Of a stretch of DNA of 64,000 bases, positions 16,382-25,200 are shown piece after piece (position 1 is the stretch's first letter; every line of letters begins with the position of its first letter). This DNA is from Streptomyces sp. CB00316 (lineage in GTDB: Bacteria > Actinomycetota > Actinomycetes > Streptomycetales > Streptomycetaceae): contig NZ_LIXI01000001.1 in the NCBI RefSeq assembly GCF_001905595.1, positions 1-64,000 of the forward strand, read 5' to 3'. The notes under the pieces are model-generated. The model made no database searches. It saw only the letters and a list, made by a program, of their open reading frames with translations, and had not been told where the DNA came from. The position numbers and the translations under genes are program-made.

Positions 16382-19198
16382 GTGTCCGTCTTCAACAAGC
16401 TCATGCGTGCAGGCGAAGGCAAGATCCTGCGCAAACTGCACCGCATCGCGGACCAGGTCAGCTCCATCGAAGAGGACTTCGTCAACCTCTCCGACGCCGA
16501 GCTGCGGGCGCTCACCGACGAGTACAAGGAACGGTACGCGGACGGCGAGAGCCTGGACGACCTGCTTCCCGAAGCGTTCGCCACGGTCCGTGAGGCCGCG
16601 AAGCGCGTCCTCGGACAGCGCCACTACGACGTACAGATGATGGGCGGAGCCGCCCTGCACCTCGGCTATGTGGCCGAGATGAAGACGGGTGAGGGCAAGA
16701 CCCTCGTCGGCACCCTGCCCGCGTATCTCAACGCACTCTCCGGCAAGGGCGTGCACCTGATCACGGTCAACGACTACCTCGCCGAGCGTGACTCCGAGCT
16801 GACGGGACGCGTCCACAAGTTCCTGGGTCTGACCGTCGGCTGCATCGTCTCCAACATGACGCCGGCGCAGCGCCGTGAGCAGTACGCCCGCGACATCACG
16901 TACGGCACGAACAACGAGTTCGGTTTCGACTATCTCCGCGACAACATGGCGTGGTCCAAGGACGAGCTCGTCCAACGCGGCCACAACTTCGCCGTGGTCG
17001 ACGAGGTCGACTCGATCCTGGTCGACGAGGCCCGTACGCCGCTGATCATCTCCGGCCCGGCCGACCAGGCCACCAAGTGGTACGGCGACTTCGCCAAGCT
17101 GGTCACGCGTCTCACCAAGGGTGAGGCGGGCAACCAGCTCAAGGGCATCGAGGAGACCGGCGACTACGAGGTCGACGAGAAGAAGCGGACCGTGGCCATC
17201 CACGAGACCGGTGTCGCCAAGGTCGAGGACTGGCTCGGCATCGACAACCTCTACGAGTCGGTCAACACCCCGCTCGTCGGCTACCTGAACAACGCCATCA
17301 AGGCGAAGGAACTGTTCAAGAAGGACAAGGACTACGTCGTCATCGACGGCGAAGTCATGATCGTCGACGAGCACACCGGCCGTATCCTCGCCGGCCGCCG
17401 CTACAACGAGGGCATGCACCAGGCGATCGAGGCGAAGGAAGGGGTGGACATCAAGGACGAGAACCAGACCCTCGCCACGATCACCCTGCAGAACTTCTTC
17501 CGCCTCTACGACAAGCTCTCCGGCATGACCGGTACGGCGATGACCGAGGCCGCCGAGTTCCAGCAGATCTACAAGCTCGGCGTGGTGCCGATCCCGACGA
17601 ACCGGCCGATGGTCCGGGCCGACCAGTCGGACCTGATCTACCGCACCGAGGTCGCCAAGTTCGCCGCCGTCGTCGACGACATCGCCGAGAAGCACGAGAA
17701 GGGCCAGCCGATCCTGGTCGGCACCACCTCGGTCGAGAAGTCCGAGTACCTCTCGCAGCAGCTCTCCAAGCGCGGCGTCCAGCACGAGGTCCTCAACGCC
17801 AAGCAGCACGACCGGGAGGCGACGATCGTCGCCCAGGCCGGCCGCAAGGGCGCCGTCACGGTCGCCACGAACATGGCCGGCCGAGGCACCGACATCAAGC
17901 TCGGCGGCAACCCGGACGACCTCGCCGAGGCGGAGCTGCGCCAGCGCGGCCTCGACCCGGTGGAGAACGTCGAGGAGTGGGCGGCCGCGCTGCCCGCCGC
18001 GCTGGAGTCGGCCGAGCTGGCCGTGAAGGCGGAGTTCGAAGAGGTCAAGGAGCTCGGCGGGCTGTACGTGCTCGGCACGGAGCGGCACGAGTCGCGCCGT
18101 ATCGACAACCAGCTGCGCGGCCGTTCCGGCCGTCAGGGCGACCCGGGCGAGTCCCGCTTCTACCTGTCGCTGGGCGACGACCTGATGCGCCTGTTCAAGG
18201 CCCAGATGGTCGAGCGCGTCATGTCGATGGCGAACGTCCCGGACGACGTGCCGATCGAGAACAAGATGGTCACCCGTGCCATCGCCTCCGCCCAGTCGCA
18301 GGTCGAGCAGCAGAACTTCGAGACGCGTAAGAACGTCCTGAAGTACGACGAGGTGCTCAACCGGCAGCGCGAGGTCATCTACGGCGAGCGCCGCCGCGTT
18401 CTGGAGGGCGAGGACCTCCAGGACCAGATCCGGCACTTCATGGACGACACGATCGACGACTACATCGGCCAGGAGACCTCCGAGGGCTTCGCCGAGGAGT
18501 GGGACCTGGACCGGCTGTGGGGCGCCTTCAAGCAGCTCTACCCGGTGAAGGTCACCGTCGAGGAGCTGGAGGAGGCGGCCGGGGACCTGGCGGGCGTCAC
18601 CGCCGAGTTCATCGCCGAGTCGGTCAAGAACGACATCCACGAGCAGTACGAGGAGCGCGAGAAGACCCTCGGCTCCGACATCATGCGTGAGCTGGAGCGG
18701 CGCGTGGTCCTCTCCGTGCTGGACCGCAAGTGGCGCGAGCACCTCTACGAGATGGACTATCTCCAGGAGGGCATCGGCCTGCGGGCCATGGCGCAGAAGG
18801 ACCCGCTGGTCGAGTACCAGCGCGAGGGCTTCGACATGTTCAACGCCATGATGGAGGGCATCAAGGAGGAGTCCGTCGGCTACCTGTTCAACCTGGAGGT
18901 CCAGGTCGAGCAGCAGGTCGAGGAGGTTCCCGTGCGGGACGCGGCCGAGCGCACCTCGCTCTCCAAGGAGGGTGCTCCCGCCGCGCGTCCGGAGATCCGG
19001 GCCAAGGGCCTGGAGGCCCCGCAGCGTCCGGACCGGCTGCACTTCTCCGCTCCCACGGTGGACGGCGAGGGCGGTGTCGTCGAGGGCGACTTCGCCACCG
19101 ACGGTGCGCCGTCCGGTTCCTCGGACGGGATGACGCGTGCCGAGCGCCGCAAGGCGCAGAAGAGCGGTGGCGGCGGCGGTCGCCGTCGTAAGAAATAG
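16382..19198 (+). CDS. secA: Preprotein translocase ATPase SecA
   Basis: 938 residues from GTG 16382, with AAGGAG ten bases upstream. It is the motor of the Sec pathway, pushing unfolded preproteins through SecYEG. Visible motifs are Walker A MKTGEGKT, the Walker B/DEAD-equivalent [22 protein letters not shown], and helicase motif VI in [18 protein letters not shown]. The C-terminus ends in a Gly/Arg/Lys tail (GGGRRRKK) and lacks the cysteine-rich SEC-C zinc motif found in E. coli SecA. A very strong hairpin follows. The position near hpf is shared with mycobacterial secA1. Confidence 0.98.
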   Translation: MSVFNKLMRAGEGKILRKLHRIADQVSSIEEDFVNLSDAELRALTDEYKERYADGESLDDLLPEAFATVREAAKRVLGQRHYDVQMMGGAALHLGYVAEMKTGEGKTLVGTLPAYLNALSGKGVHLITVNDYLAERDSELTGRVHKFLGLTVGCIVSNMTPAQRREQYARDITYGTNNEFGFDYLRDNMAWSKDELVQRGHNFAVVDEVDSILVDEARTPLIISGPADQATKWYGDFAKLVTRLTKGEAGNQLKGIEETGDYEVDEKKRTVAIHETGVAKVEDWLGIDNLYESVNTPLVGYLNNAIKAKELFKKDKDYVVIDGEVMIVDEHTGRILAGRRYNEGMHQAIEAKEGVDIKDENQTLATITLQNFFRLYDKLSGMTGTAMTEAAEFQQIYKLGVVPIPTNRPMVRADQSDLIYRTEVAKFAAVVDDIAEKHEKGQPILVGTTSVEKSEYLSQQLSKRGVQHEVLNAKQHDREATIVAQAGRKGAVTVATNMAGRGTDIKLGGNPDDLAEAELRQRGLDPVENVEEWAAALPAALESAELAVKAEFEEVKELGGLYVLGTERHESRRIDNQLRGRSGRQGDPGESRFYLSLGDDLMRLFKAQMVERVMSMANVPDDVPIENKMVTRAIASAQSQVEQQNFETRKNVLKYDEVLNRQREVIYGERRRVLEGEDLQDQIRHFMDDTIDDYIGQETSEGFAEEWDLDRLWGAFKQLYPVKVTVEELEEAAGDLAGVTAEFIAESVKNDIHEQYEEREKTLGSDIMRELERRVVLSVLDRKWREHLYEMDYLQEGIGLRAMAQKDPLVEYQREGFDMFNAMMEGIKEESVGYLFNLEVQVEQQVEEVPVRDAAERTSLSKEGAPAARPEIRAKGLEAPQRPDRLHFSAPTVDGEGGVVEGDFATDGAPSGSSDGMTRAERRKAQKSGGGGGRRRKK

Positions 19199-19216
19199 CA
19201 CCAGCGGCGCCGCATC

Positions 19217-19254
19217 GGCCGGGGCCGGACACCGCAGGGTGTCCGGCCCCGGCC
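19217..19254 (+). terminator. Terminator hairpin after secA
   Basis: A perfect 16-bp GC-rich stem (19217-19232 with 19239-19254; core GGGGCCGGACAC / GTGTCCGGCCCC) and a six-base loop. It begins 18 bases after the secA stop and lies before the convergent Rv3235-type gene, so it may work in both directions. Confidence 0.85.
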
Positions 19255-19266
19255 GCGTTGTGAGCG

Positions 19267-19713
19267 TCACCGCGGGGCCGGGCGGGCGGGGACGAGGCGT
19301 TCGCCGCCCAGTTCCACGGCCGCGCAGCGCCAGCGCTGGTCGGGGCCCTGCTCCAGGCGGAAGGCCATGGCCTGCACCCGGTCGCCCGCCGCGATGCTGG
19401 CGAACGCCTCGACCACCCCGGTGGCGGGCTGGGCGCCGTGGCAGTGGCGCAGAACCGGGCGGTGGCCCCGGGCGGCCCCGAGCGGGGTGCTGGGGGCCAG
19501 TTCGGCGAGCTGGTCGTAGGCGTCGCCGATGGTGTGGCCGAGCATCCAGTGCACCGGGCGCTGGCCGCTGAGGACCGCGAGCAGCCGTTCGGCGAACCAC
19601 TGGTGGGGCCGCGGCGGGCGGTGCGGCTGGAGCCGCCGGGACCGCTGGGGAGGTACGACCCTGGGCCGACGCTGGTCGCTACGGCCGGCGGGCCTCGTGC
19701 TGTTCGTGCTCAT
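19267..19713 (-). CDS. Rv3235 family protein
   Basis: 148 residues from ATG 19713 (MSTNSTRPAG), preceded by a GGGGGCGA-type weak ribosome site. The first ~45 residues are basic and Pro/Arg/Gln-rich; the remainder, beginning HQWFAERLLAVLSGQRPVHWMLGHT and continuing through VVEAFASIAAGDRVQAMAFRLEQG, matches the actinobacterial Rv3235 family. In M. tuberculosis Rv3235 also lies near secA1, so the linkage is conserved. No catalytic motif is visible and the role is unknown. It converges on secA. Confidence 0.85.
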   Translation of the reverse strand: MSTNSTRPAGRSDQRRPRVVPPQRSRRLQPHRPPRPHQWFAERLLAVLSGQRPVHWMLGHTIGDAYDQLAELAPSTPLGAARGHRPVLRHCHGAQPATGVVEAFASIAAGDRVQAMAFRLEQGPDQRWRCAAVELGGERLVPARPAPR

Positions 19714-19989
19714 GTTCGTCGCCCCCGTGAACCGGGCCCGGGAAGTACCGGGCGGTAACTTGTGCTGGGGATCTTCTACGGGGACGGCCGACAACACCGC
19801 AAGGGGCTCCCGCGCCCGGTCAGGGGCTCGGCGGGATTCACCTATCCGGGGCGCGGGCCAGGTGTCGCAAGGGCCGGCGCGGGGGTGACGGAGCGTCGCG
19901 GGTGGACGTTGGCCCCCGGTTGCCGAAACCCGAAAGGGGACGGTCCCCACGTATCCTGAAGGCGTCTCCGACTACGAAAGCGGCCTGCC
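19714..19989. promoter_or_regulatory. Divergent intergenic region with a TATCCT -10-like box
   Basis: 276 bases between two divergent genes. A short dyad GGGGAC-G-GTCCCC lies at 19936-19948, just upstream of TATCCT at 19952-19957, which is a reasonable -10 for the DUF6912 gene. No convincing -35 is seen. Confidence 0.3.
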
Positions 19990-20496
19990 ATGCGCGTGTA
20001 CGTCCCCCTGACCCTCTCCGGTCTCGCAGCGGCACACGCGGTCGGCGAGGTCGGCCCGGGGCCGCTGACGGCCTACGCGGTCACTCCCGGGCTGCGCGAG
20101 TGGTACGTCTCCGACGACATCGAGGAGCTGGAGTACGCGGCGCTCACCCGGGCCGCCGCCGCCTCCCTCCGGCTGATCGCCGGGGACCCGGACGAGGCCC
20201 GGCGTCGGATCGTCGTCGCCGTCGACGTCCCCGACGGGGCCGCCACCGCCGACCCCGACCACGGGCTGAGCGCGGTCTCGCTCGGCGAGGTGCGCCTCGC
20301 CGCGGCCCTGCCGCTGGCCAAGGCCGCCGCGGTGCACGTGGACGCCGACGAGGCCGAGAAGGACGTGGCCGCGGCGGCGGCGGCCCTGGGGGCGGCGGAC
20401 CTCGGCGACGACGACGCGCAGTTCACGGTGGACGGGGCGGAGGACCACGAGCTGCTCTGGTTCGGCGTCCAGGAGATTCCGCAGCTCGTCGGCTGA
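19990..20496 (+). CDS. DUF6912 family protein
   Basis: 168 residues. The opening MRVYVPLTLSGLAAAHAVGE and the acidic, alanine-rich body with YAVTPGLREWYVSDDIEELEYAALTRAA are characteristic of a small cytoplasmic family found in actinobacteria and now named DUF6912. The end, LLWFGVQEIPQLVG, is also typical. There is no signal peptide, no membrane helix and no known catalytic motif. A HAD hydrolase follows 56 bases later on the same strand and may share its transcript. Function unknown. Confidence 0.85.
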   Translation: MRVYVPLTLSGLAAAHAVGEVGPGPLTAYAVTPGLREWYVSDDIEELEYAALTRAAAASLRLIAGDPDEARRRIVVAVDVPDGAATADPDHGLSAVSLGEVRLAAALPLAKAAAVHVDADEAEKDVAAAAAALGAADLGDDDAQFTVDGAEDHELLWFGVQEIPQLVG

Positions 20497-20552
20497 ACCC
20501 TTCGCGCGGCCGGCTCTTCTGCGTTGTCAGACCCGGCGGGTACTTTTTCTCC

Positions 20553-21230
20553 ATGACACCCGGGAAGACACGCACCCATCTGGTCTGGGACTGGAACGGC
20601 ACGCTGCTCGACGACATCCACGCCGTCATCCACGCGACGAACGCCGCCTTCGCCGAGGTGGAGCTGGCGCCGCTCACGCTGGAGCAGTACCGGGAGATGT
20701 ACTGCGTGCCCATACCCCGCTTCTACGAGCGGCTCCTGGGGCGGCTGCCCACGGAGGCCGAGTGGGAGCGGATGGACGACATCTTCCACCGGTACTACGC
20801 GGAGCGCCGGGTCGCCTGCGGGCTCACCGCCGGGGCGGAGGACCTGCTGGCGCAGTGGAAGTTGGCCGGGCACAGCCAGTCGCTGCTGAGCATGTACGGG
20901 CACGAGCACCTCGTGCCGGTCGTGCGCGGGTACGGGATCGAGTCCCACTTCGTCCGTGTGGACGGGCGCACGGGGCCGTCGGGCGGGAGCAAGGCGCTCC
21001 ACATGGAGCGGCACTTCGAGGCGCTGGCAGGGGTGGGCGGGATATCCCCGGAGAACTCGGTGGTCATCGGGGACGCGGTGGACGACGCGGTGGCGGCGGC
21101 GCATGTGGGGGCGCGCTCTGTGCTGTACACCGGGGGGTCGCACAGCCGGAGCAGTCTGCTGGCGGCGGGGGTGCCGGTGGTGGACAGCCTGGGGGAGGCG
21201 GTGGCCTTGGCACAGACGTTCTCCGCCTGA
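20553..21230 (+). CDS. HAD family hydrolase with a DxN motif I
   Basis: 225 residues from ATG 20553. It has the haloacid-dehalogenase fold with a helical cap: motif I HLVWDWNGTLLDD, motif II around LLSMYG, and motif III/IV VVIGDAVDDAVAAAHVG. It resembles phosphoglycolate-phosphatase-type enzymes. Motif I reads D-W-N-G-T: the nucleophile Asp is present, but the second Asp, usually the general acid, is Asn. The motif IV acidic pair is GDAVDD. Substrate unknown. A REP-like element separates it from the convergent DJ-1 gene. Confidence 0.9.
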   Translation: MTPGKTRTHLVWDWNGTLLDDIHAVIHATNAAFAEVELAPLTLEQYREMYCVPIPRFYERLLGRLPTEAEWERMDDIFHRYYAERRVACGLTAGAEDLLAQWKLAGHSQSLLSMYGHEHLVPVVRGYGIESHFVRVDGRTGPSGGSKALHMERHFEALAGVGGISPENSVVIGDAVDDAVAAAHVGARSVLYTGGSHSRSSLLAAGVPVVDSLGEAVALAQTFSA

Positions 21231-21238
21231 AGGACGTC

Positions 21239-21278
21239 CTCAAGCGCCCGACGCGTTGGATGCGGCTGGACGGGCTGG
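21239..21278. repeat. REP-like intergenic element, copy 1
   Basis: A 40-base element in the gap between the convergent HAD and DJ-1 genes. Its right-hand 22 bases (21257-21278, beginning TGGATGCGGCTGG) are identical to 27384-27405, and the left 18 bases match that copy at 13 positions. It contains GGACGGGCTGG, a core I associate with widespread Streptomyces intergenic palindromes. Confidence 0.75.
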
Positions 21279-21281
21279 ATA

Positions 21282-21851
21282 TCAGTCCGACACGCTGGAC
21301 TGGCCGCGCAGCACCCTCAGGAACTCCCTCATCCACGCAGGGTGGTCCGGCCATGCACGCGACGAGATCAGCGGGCCGTCCACCACCGCCTCCGTGTCCT
21401 GGAACGTCGCGCCCGCGCTCTGCATGTCGGGCTCCAGGGCGGGATACGCGGTGACGCGGCGGCCGCTGAGATTGCCGGTTGCGGCGGTGATCAGGGGGCC
21501 GTGGCAGATCTGGGCGACCGGGCGGTCCGCGGAGAAGAAGGCGCCGATGATCTTCCGCAGTTCCGCGTTGTTCCTGAGGTACTCGGGGGCGCGGCCACCG
21601 GGGATCACCAGAGCGATGTACGCTCCCGGGTCCACCTCGGAGAAGGCCAGGTCGGCGGGGAAGGTGTAGCCGGGCTTCTCCGTGTACGTGTCGTAGCCGG
21701 GCTCGAAGTCGTGGACCACGAAGCGCAGCGTCTTGCGTTCGGGGGCCGCGATGTGGACCTCGTACCCCTCCTCCAGCAGCCGCTGATAGGGGTAGAGCAC
21801 TTCGAGGGACTCGGCGGCGTCGCCGGTGACGATGAGGATCTTCTCGGGCAT
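21282..21851 (-). CDS. DJ-1/PfpI family protein
   Basis: 189 residues from ATG 21851, with GAGGAG six bases upstream. The glutamine-amidotransferase-like fold is marked by LVIPGGRAPEYLR and the nucleophile elbow VAQICHGP, where Cys is the expected reactive residue, followed by the acidic PALEPDMQSAGATF segment. Relatives include intracellular proteases, glyoxalase III-type enzymes and protein deglycases; which applies here cannot be told. An in-frame ATG at 21932 lacks a ribosome site. It is divergent from the glutamate dehydrogenase gene. Confidence 0.93.
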   Translation of the reverse strand: MPEKILIVTGDAAESLEVLYPYQRLLEEGYEVHIAAPERKTLRFVVHDFEPGYDTYTEKPGYTFPADLAFSEVDPGAYIALVIPGGRAPEYLRNNAELRKIIGAFFSADRPVAQICHGPLITAATGNLSGRRVTAYPALEPDMQSAGATFQDTEAVVDGPLISSRAWPDHPAWMREFLRVLRGQSSVSD

Positions 21852-22291
21852 GACGCGCTCCTCGGGGCTCGGGCGGGGGGCCGACTCTCGTGCTCTAGGG
21901 ACAGGTTCCCCCGGTTCCCGCGCGTTCGCCAAGGCGAAACGTCAGTTCGGCCGGGCAAGGCGCCGCACTGTCCGAAGTGTCAAAGTTCGATGTCTTCTTT
22001 TGTACACATGCGGCCCATGACGGGGTGGGGTGCAGGGGCGATAGCCTGGTGCCGTGATCAGCGCGATACGCCTCGGGGGCAGCGAAGCCCCCGGCCGCCG
22101 CCCGGAGTGCCACCGCACCCGGGCGATCCGCGATCTCCCGACCCCGGACCGGCCGTCACAAACGGCCCATGTGGTCCCGGGTGACTCTCGAAGCGGCATA
22201 GCGTCGACCCAGACCGGAAACCCCGTGTCGTGGCGGTACGTCGTTTTTCTCACCTACGTCACGCAACGGCGCGCGACAGGAGCCAGAGGAC
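21852..22291. promoter_or_regulatory. Divergent promoter region of the DJ-1 and glutamate dehydrogenase genes
   Basis: 440 bases without a gene. An unusually AT-rich patch (AAAGTTCGATGTCTTC to about 22005) breaks the GC-rich background. ATGACG (22016-22021) and TAGCCT (about 22042) are a possible -35/-10 pair facing the dehydrogenase, and GCATAGCGTC near 22200 is a second candidate -10. AGGAG and AGAGGA precede the dehydrogenase start. No riboswitch fold is recognised. Confidence 0.35.
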
Positions 22292-25200
22292 ATGCAGACC
22301 AAGCTGGACGAAGCCAAGGCCGAGCTGCTCGCACGGGCTGCCCAGGTAGCTGACCACAGCCCGGGCGGTGGTGTCGGTGGCCCGGGCGGTACCCCCCGGG
22401 TGCGGGTCACCGCCTCCGGGGCCGACGAGGACGCCCGTCCAGGTCAGGACGCGGCGCTCGCCTACCTTCAGCGCTACTACCTGCATACGGCTCCCGAGGA
22501 CCTCAACGGCCGGGACCCGGTCGATGTCTACGGCGCCGCCGCCTCGCACTACCGGCTGGCCGAGAACCGCCCGCAGGGCACCGCCAACGTCCGCGTGCAC
22601 ACCCCGACCGTCGAGGAGAACGGCTGGACGTGCAGCCACTCCGTCGTCGAGGTCGTCACCGACGACATGCCGTTCCTGGTGGACTCCGTCACCAACGAGC
22701 TGTCCCGGCAGGGCCGCGGCATCCATGTCGTGATCCACCCGCAGGTCACCGTCCGCCGTGATGTCACCGGCAAGCTCATCGAGGTCCTCTCCGGCGGCCC
22801 CGGCACCCCGAAGACCTCCAAGGGCGGCAAGGACAGGGGCGGCAAGACAGCCCAGGCCGAGCTGGAGCACGACGCGCTCGTCGAGTCCTGGATCCACGTC
22901 GAGATCGACCGCGAGACCGACCGCGCCGACCTCCACCAGATCACCGCCGACCTGCGCCGCGTCCTGTCCGACGTACGGGAGACCGTCGAGGACTGGGGGA
23001 AGATGCGCGACGCCGCCCTCCGGATCGCCGACGACCTGCCGGGCGAGCCGCTGGACGACCTCGCCGACGAGGAGGTCGAGGAGGCCCGCGAGCTGCTGCG
23101 CTGGCTTGCCGCCGACCACTTCACCTTCCTCGGCTACCGCGAGTACGAGCTCAAGGACAGCGACGCGCTCGCCGCCGTACCCGGCACCGGGCTCGGCATC
23201 CTGCGCTCCGACCCGCAGCACAGCGAGAGCGAGGACCACCCGGTCAGCCCGTCCTTCGACCGGCTGCCCGCCGACGTCCGCGCCAAGGCCCGTGAGCACA
23301 AGCTCCTCGTCCTGACGAAGGCCAACAGCCGGGCCACCGTGCACCGCCCCAGCTACCTCGACTACGTCGGCGTGAAGAAGTTCGACGCCAAGGGCAACGT
23401 CGTCGGCGAGCGCCGCTTCCTCGGCCTCTTCTCCTCCGCCGCCTACACCGAGTCCGTGCGCCGGGTGCCCGTCATCCGCCGCAAGGTCGCCGAAGTGGTG
23501 GAGGGCGCGGGCTTCTCGTACAACAGCCACGACGGCCGCGACCTGCTCCAGATCCTGGAGACCTACCCGCGCGACGAGCTGTTCCAGACCCCCGTCGACC
23601 AGCTCCGCTCCGTCGTCACCTCCGTCCTCTACCTCCAGGAGCGCCGCCGGCTGCGGCTCTACCTGCGACAGGACGAGTACGGGCGCTACTACTCGGCGAT
23701 CGTCTACCTTCCGCGCGACCGGTACACCACCGGCGTACGCCTGCGGCTGATCGACATCCTCAAGGAGGAGCTCGGCGGCACCAACGTCGACTTCACCGCC
23801 TGGAACACCGAGTCGATCCTCTCCCGGCTGCACTTCGTCATCCGGGTCCCGCCGGGCACCGAGCTGGCACACCTCACCGACGCCGACGCCGACCGTATCG
23901 AGGCCCGTCTCGTCGCGGCCGCCCGCTCCTGGGCCGACGGTTTCGGCGAGGCGCTCAACGCCGAGCTGGGCGAGGAGCGTGCCGCCGAGCTCCAGCGCCA
24001 GTACGGCCACTCCTTCCCCGAGGGGTACAAGGCCGACCACTCGCCGCGCGCCGCCGTCGCCGACCTGGTCCACCTGGAGACCCTGAAGGAGGGCGAGAAG
24101 GACTTCGCCCTCAGCCTGTACGAGCCGGTCGGCGCGGGCCCCGGCGAGCGCCGCTTCAAGATCTACCGGACCGGGGAGCAGGTCTCCCTCTCCGCCGTCC
24201 TCCCGGCCCTCCAGCAGCTCGGTGTCGAGGTCGTCGACGAGCGTCCGTACGAGCTGCGCTGCGCGGACCGTACGCACGCCTGGATCTACGACTTCGGGCT
24301 GCGGATGCCGCAGACCGACGGCCACACCGGCCACCTCGCCGACGACGCCCGCGCCCGTTTCCAGGAGGCGTTCGCGGCGGTCTGGAAGGGCGAGGCGGAG
24401 AACGACGGCTTCAACGCGCTCGTGCTCGGCGCCGGGCTGAACTGGCGCCAGGCCGTGGTGCTGCGCGCCTACGCGAAGTACCTGCGGCAGGCCGGTTCGA
24501 CGTTCAGCCAGGACTACATGGAGTCCACGCTCCGCAACAACGTCCACACCACCCGGCTGCTCGTCTCGCTCTTCGAGGCCCGGATGTCGCCCGGCCGCCA
24601 GCGCGCGGGCACGGAGCTCACCGACGGGCTCCTGGAGGAGCTGGACGGGGCCCTGGACCAGGTCGCCTCGCTGGACGAGGACCGGATCCTGCGGTCCTTC
24701 CTCACCGTCATCAAGGCGACCCTGCGCACCAACTTCTTCCAGAACGCGGACGACGGCACCCCGCACGCCTACGTCTCGATGAAGTTCGACCCGCAGGCCA
24801 TCCCGGACCTGCCCGCGCCCCGCCCGGCGTTCGAGATCTGGGTCTACTCGCCGCGCGTGGAGGGCGTCCACCTGCGCTTCGGGAAGGTCGCCCGCGGCGG
24901 GTTGCGCTGGTCGGACCGGCGCGAGGACTTCCGTACGGAGGTGCTCGGCCTGGTCAAGGCGCAGATGGTGAAGAACACCGTGATCGTGCCCGTCGGTGCC
25001 AAGGGCGGCTTCGTCGCCAAGCAGCTCCCGGACCCGTCCGTGGACCGGGACGCCTGGTTCGCCGAGGGCATCGCCGCCTACCGCACGTTCATCTCGGCGC
25101 TGCTGGACATCACCGACAACATGGTGGCCGGCGAGGTGGTGCCGCCCGCCGACGTCGTCCGCCACGACGAGGACGACACCTACCTCGTCGTCGCCGCCGA

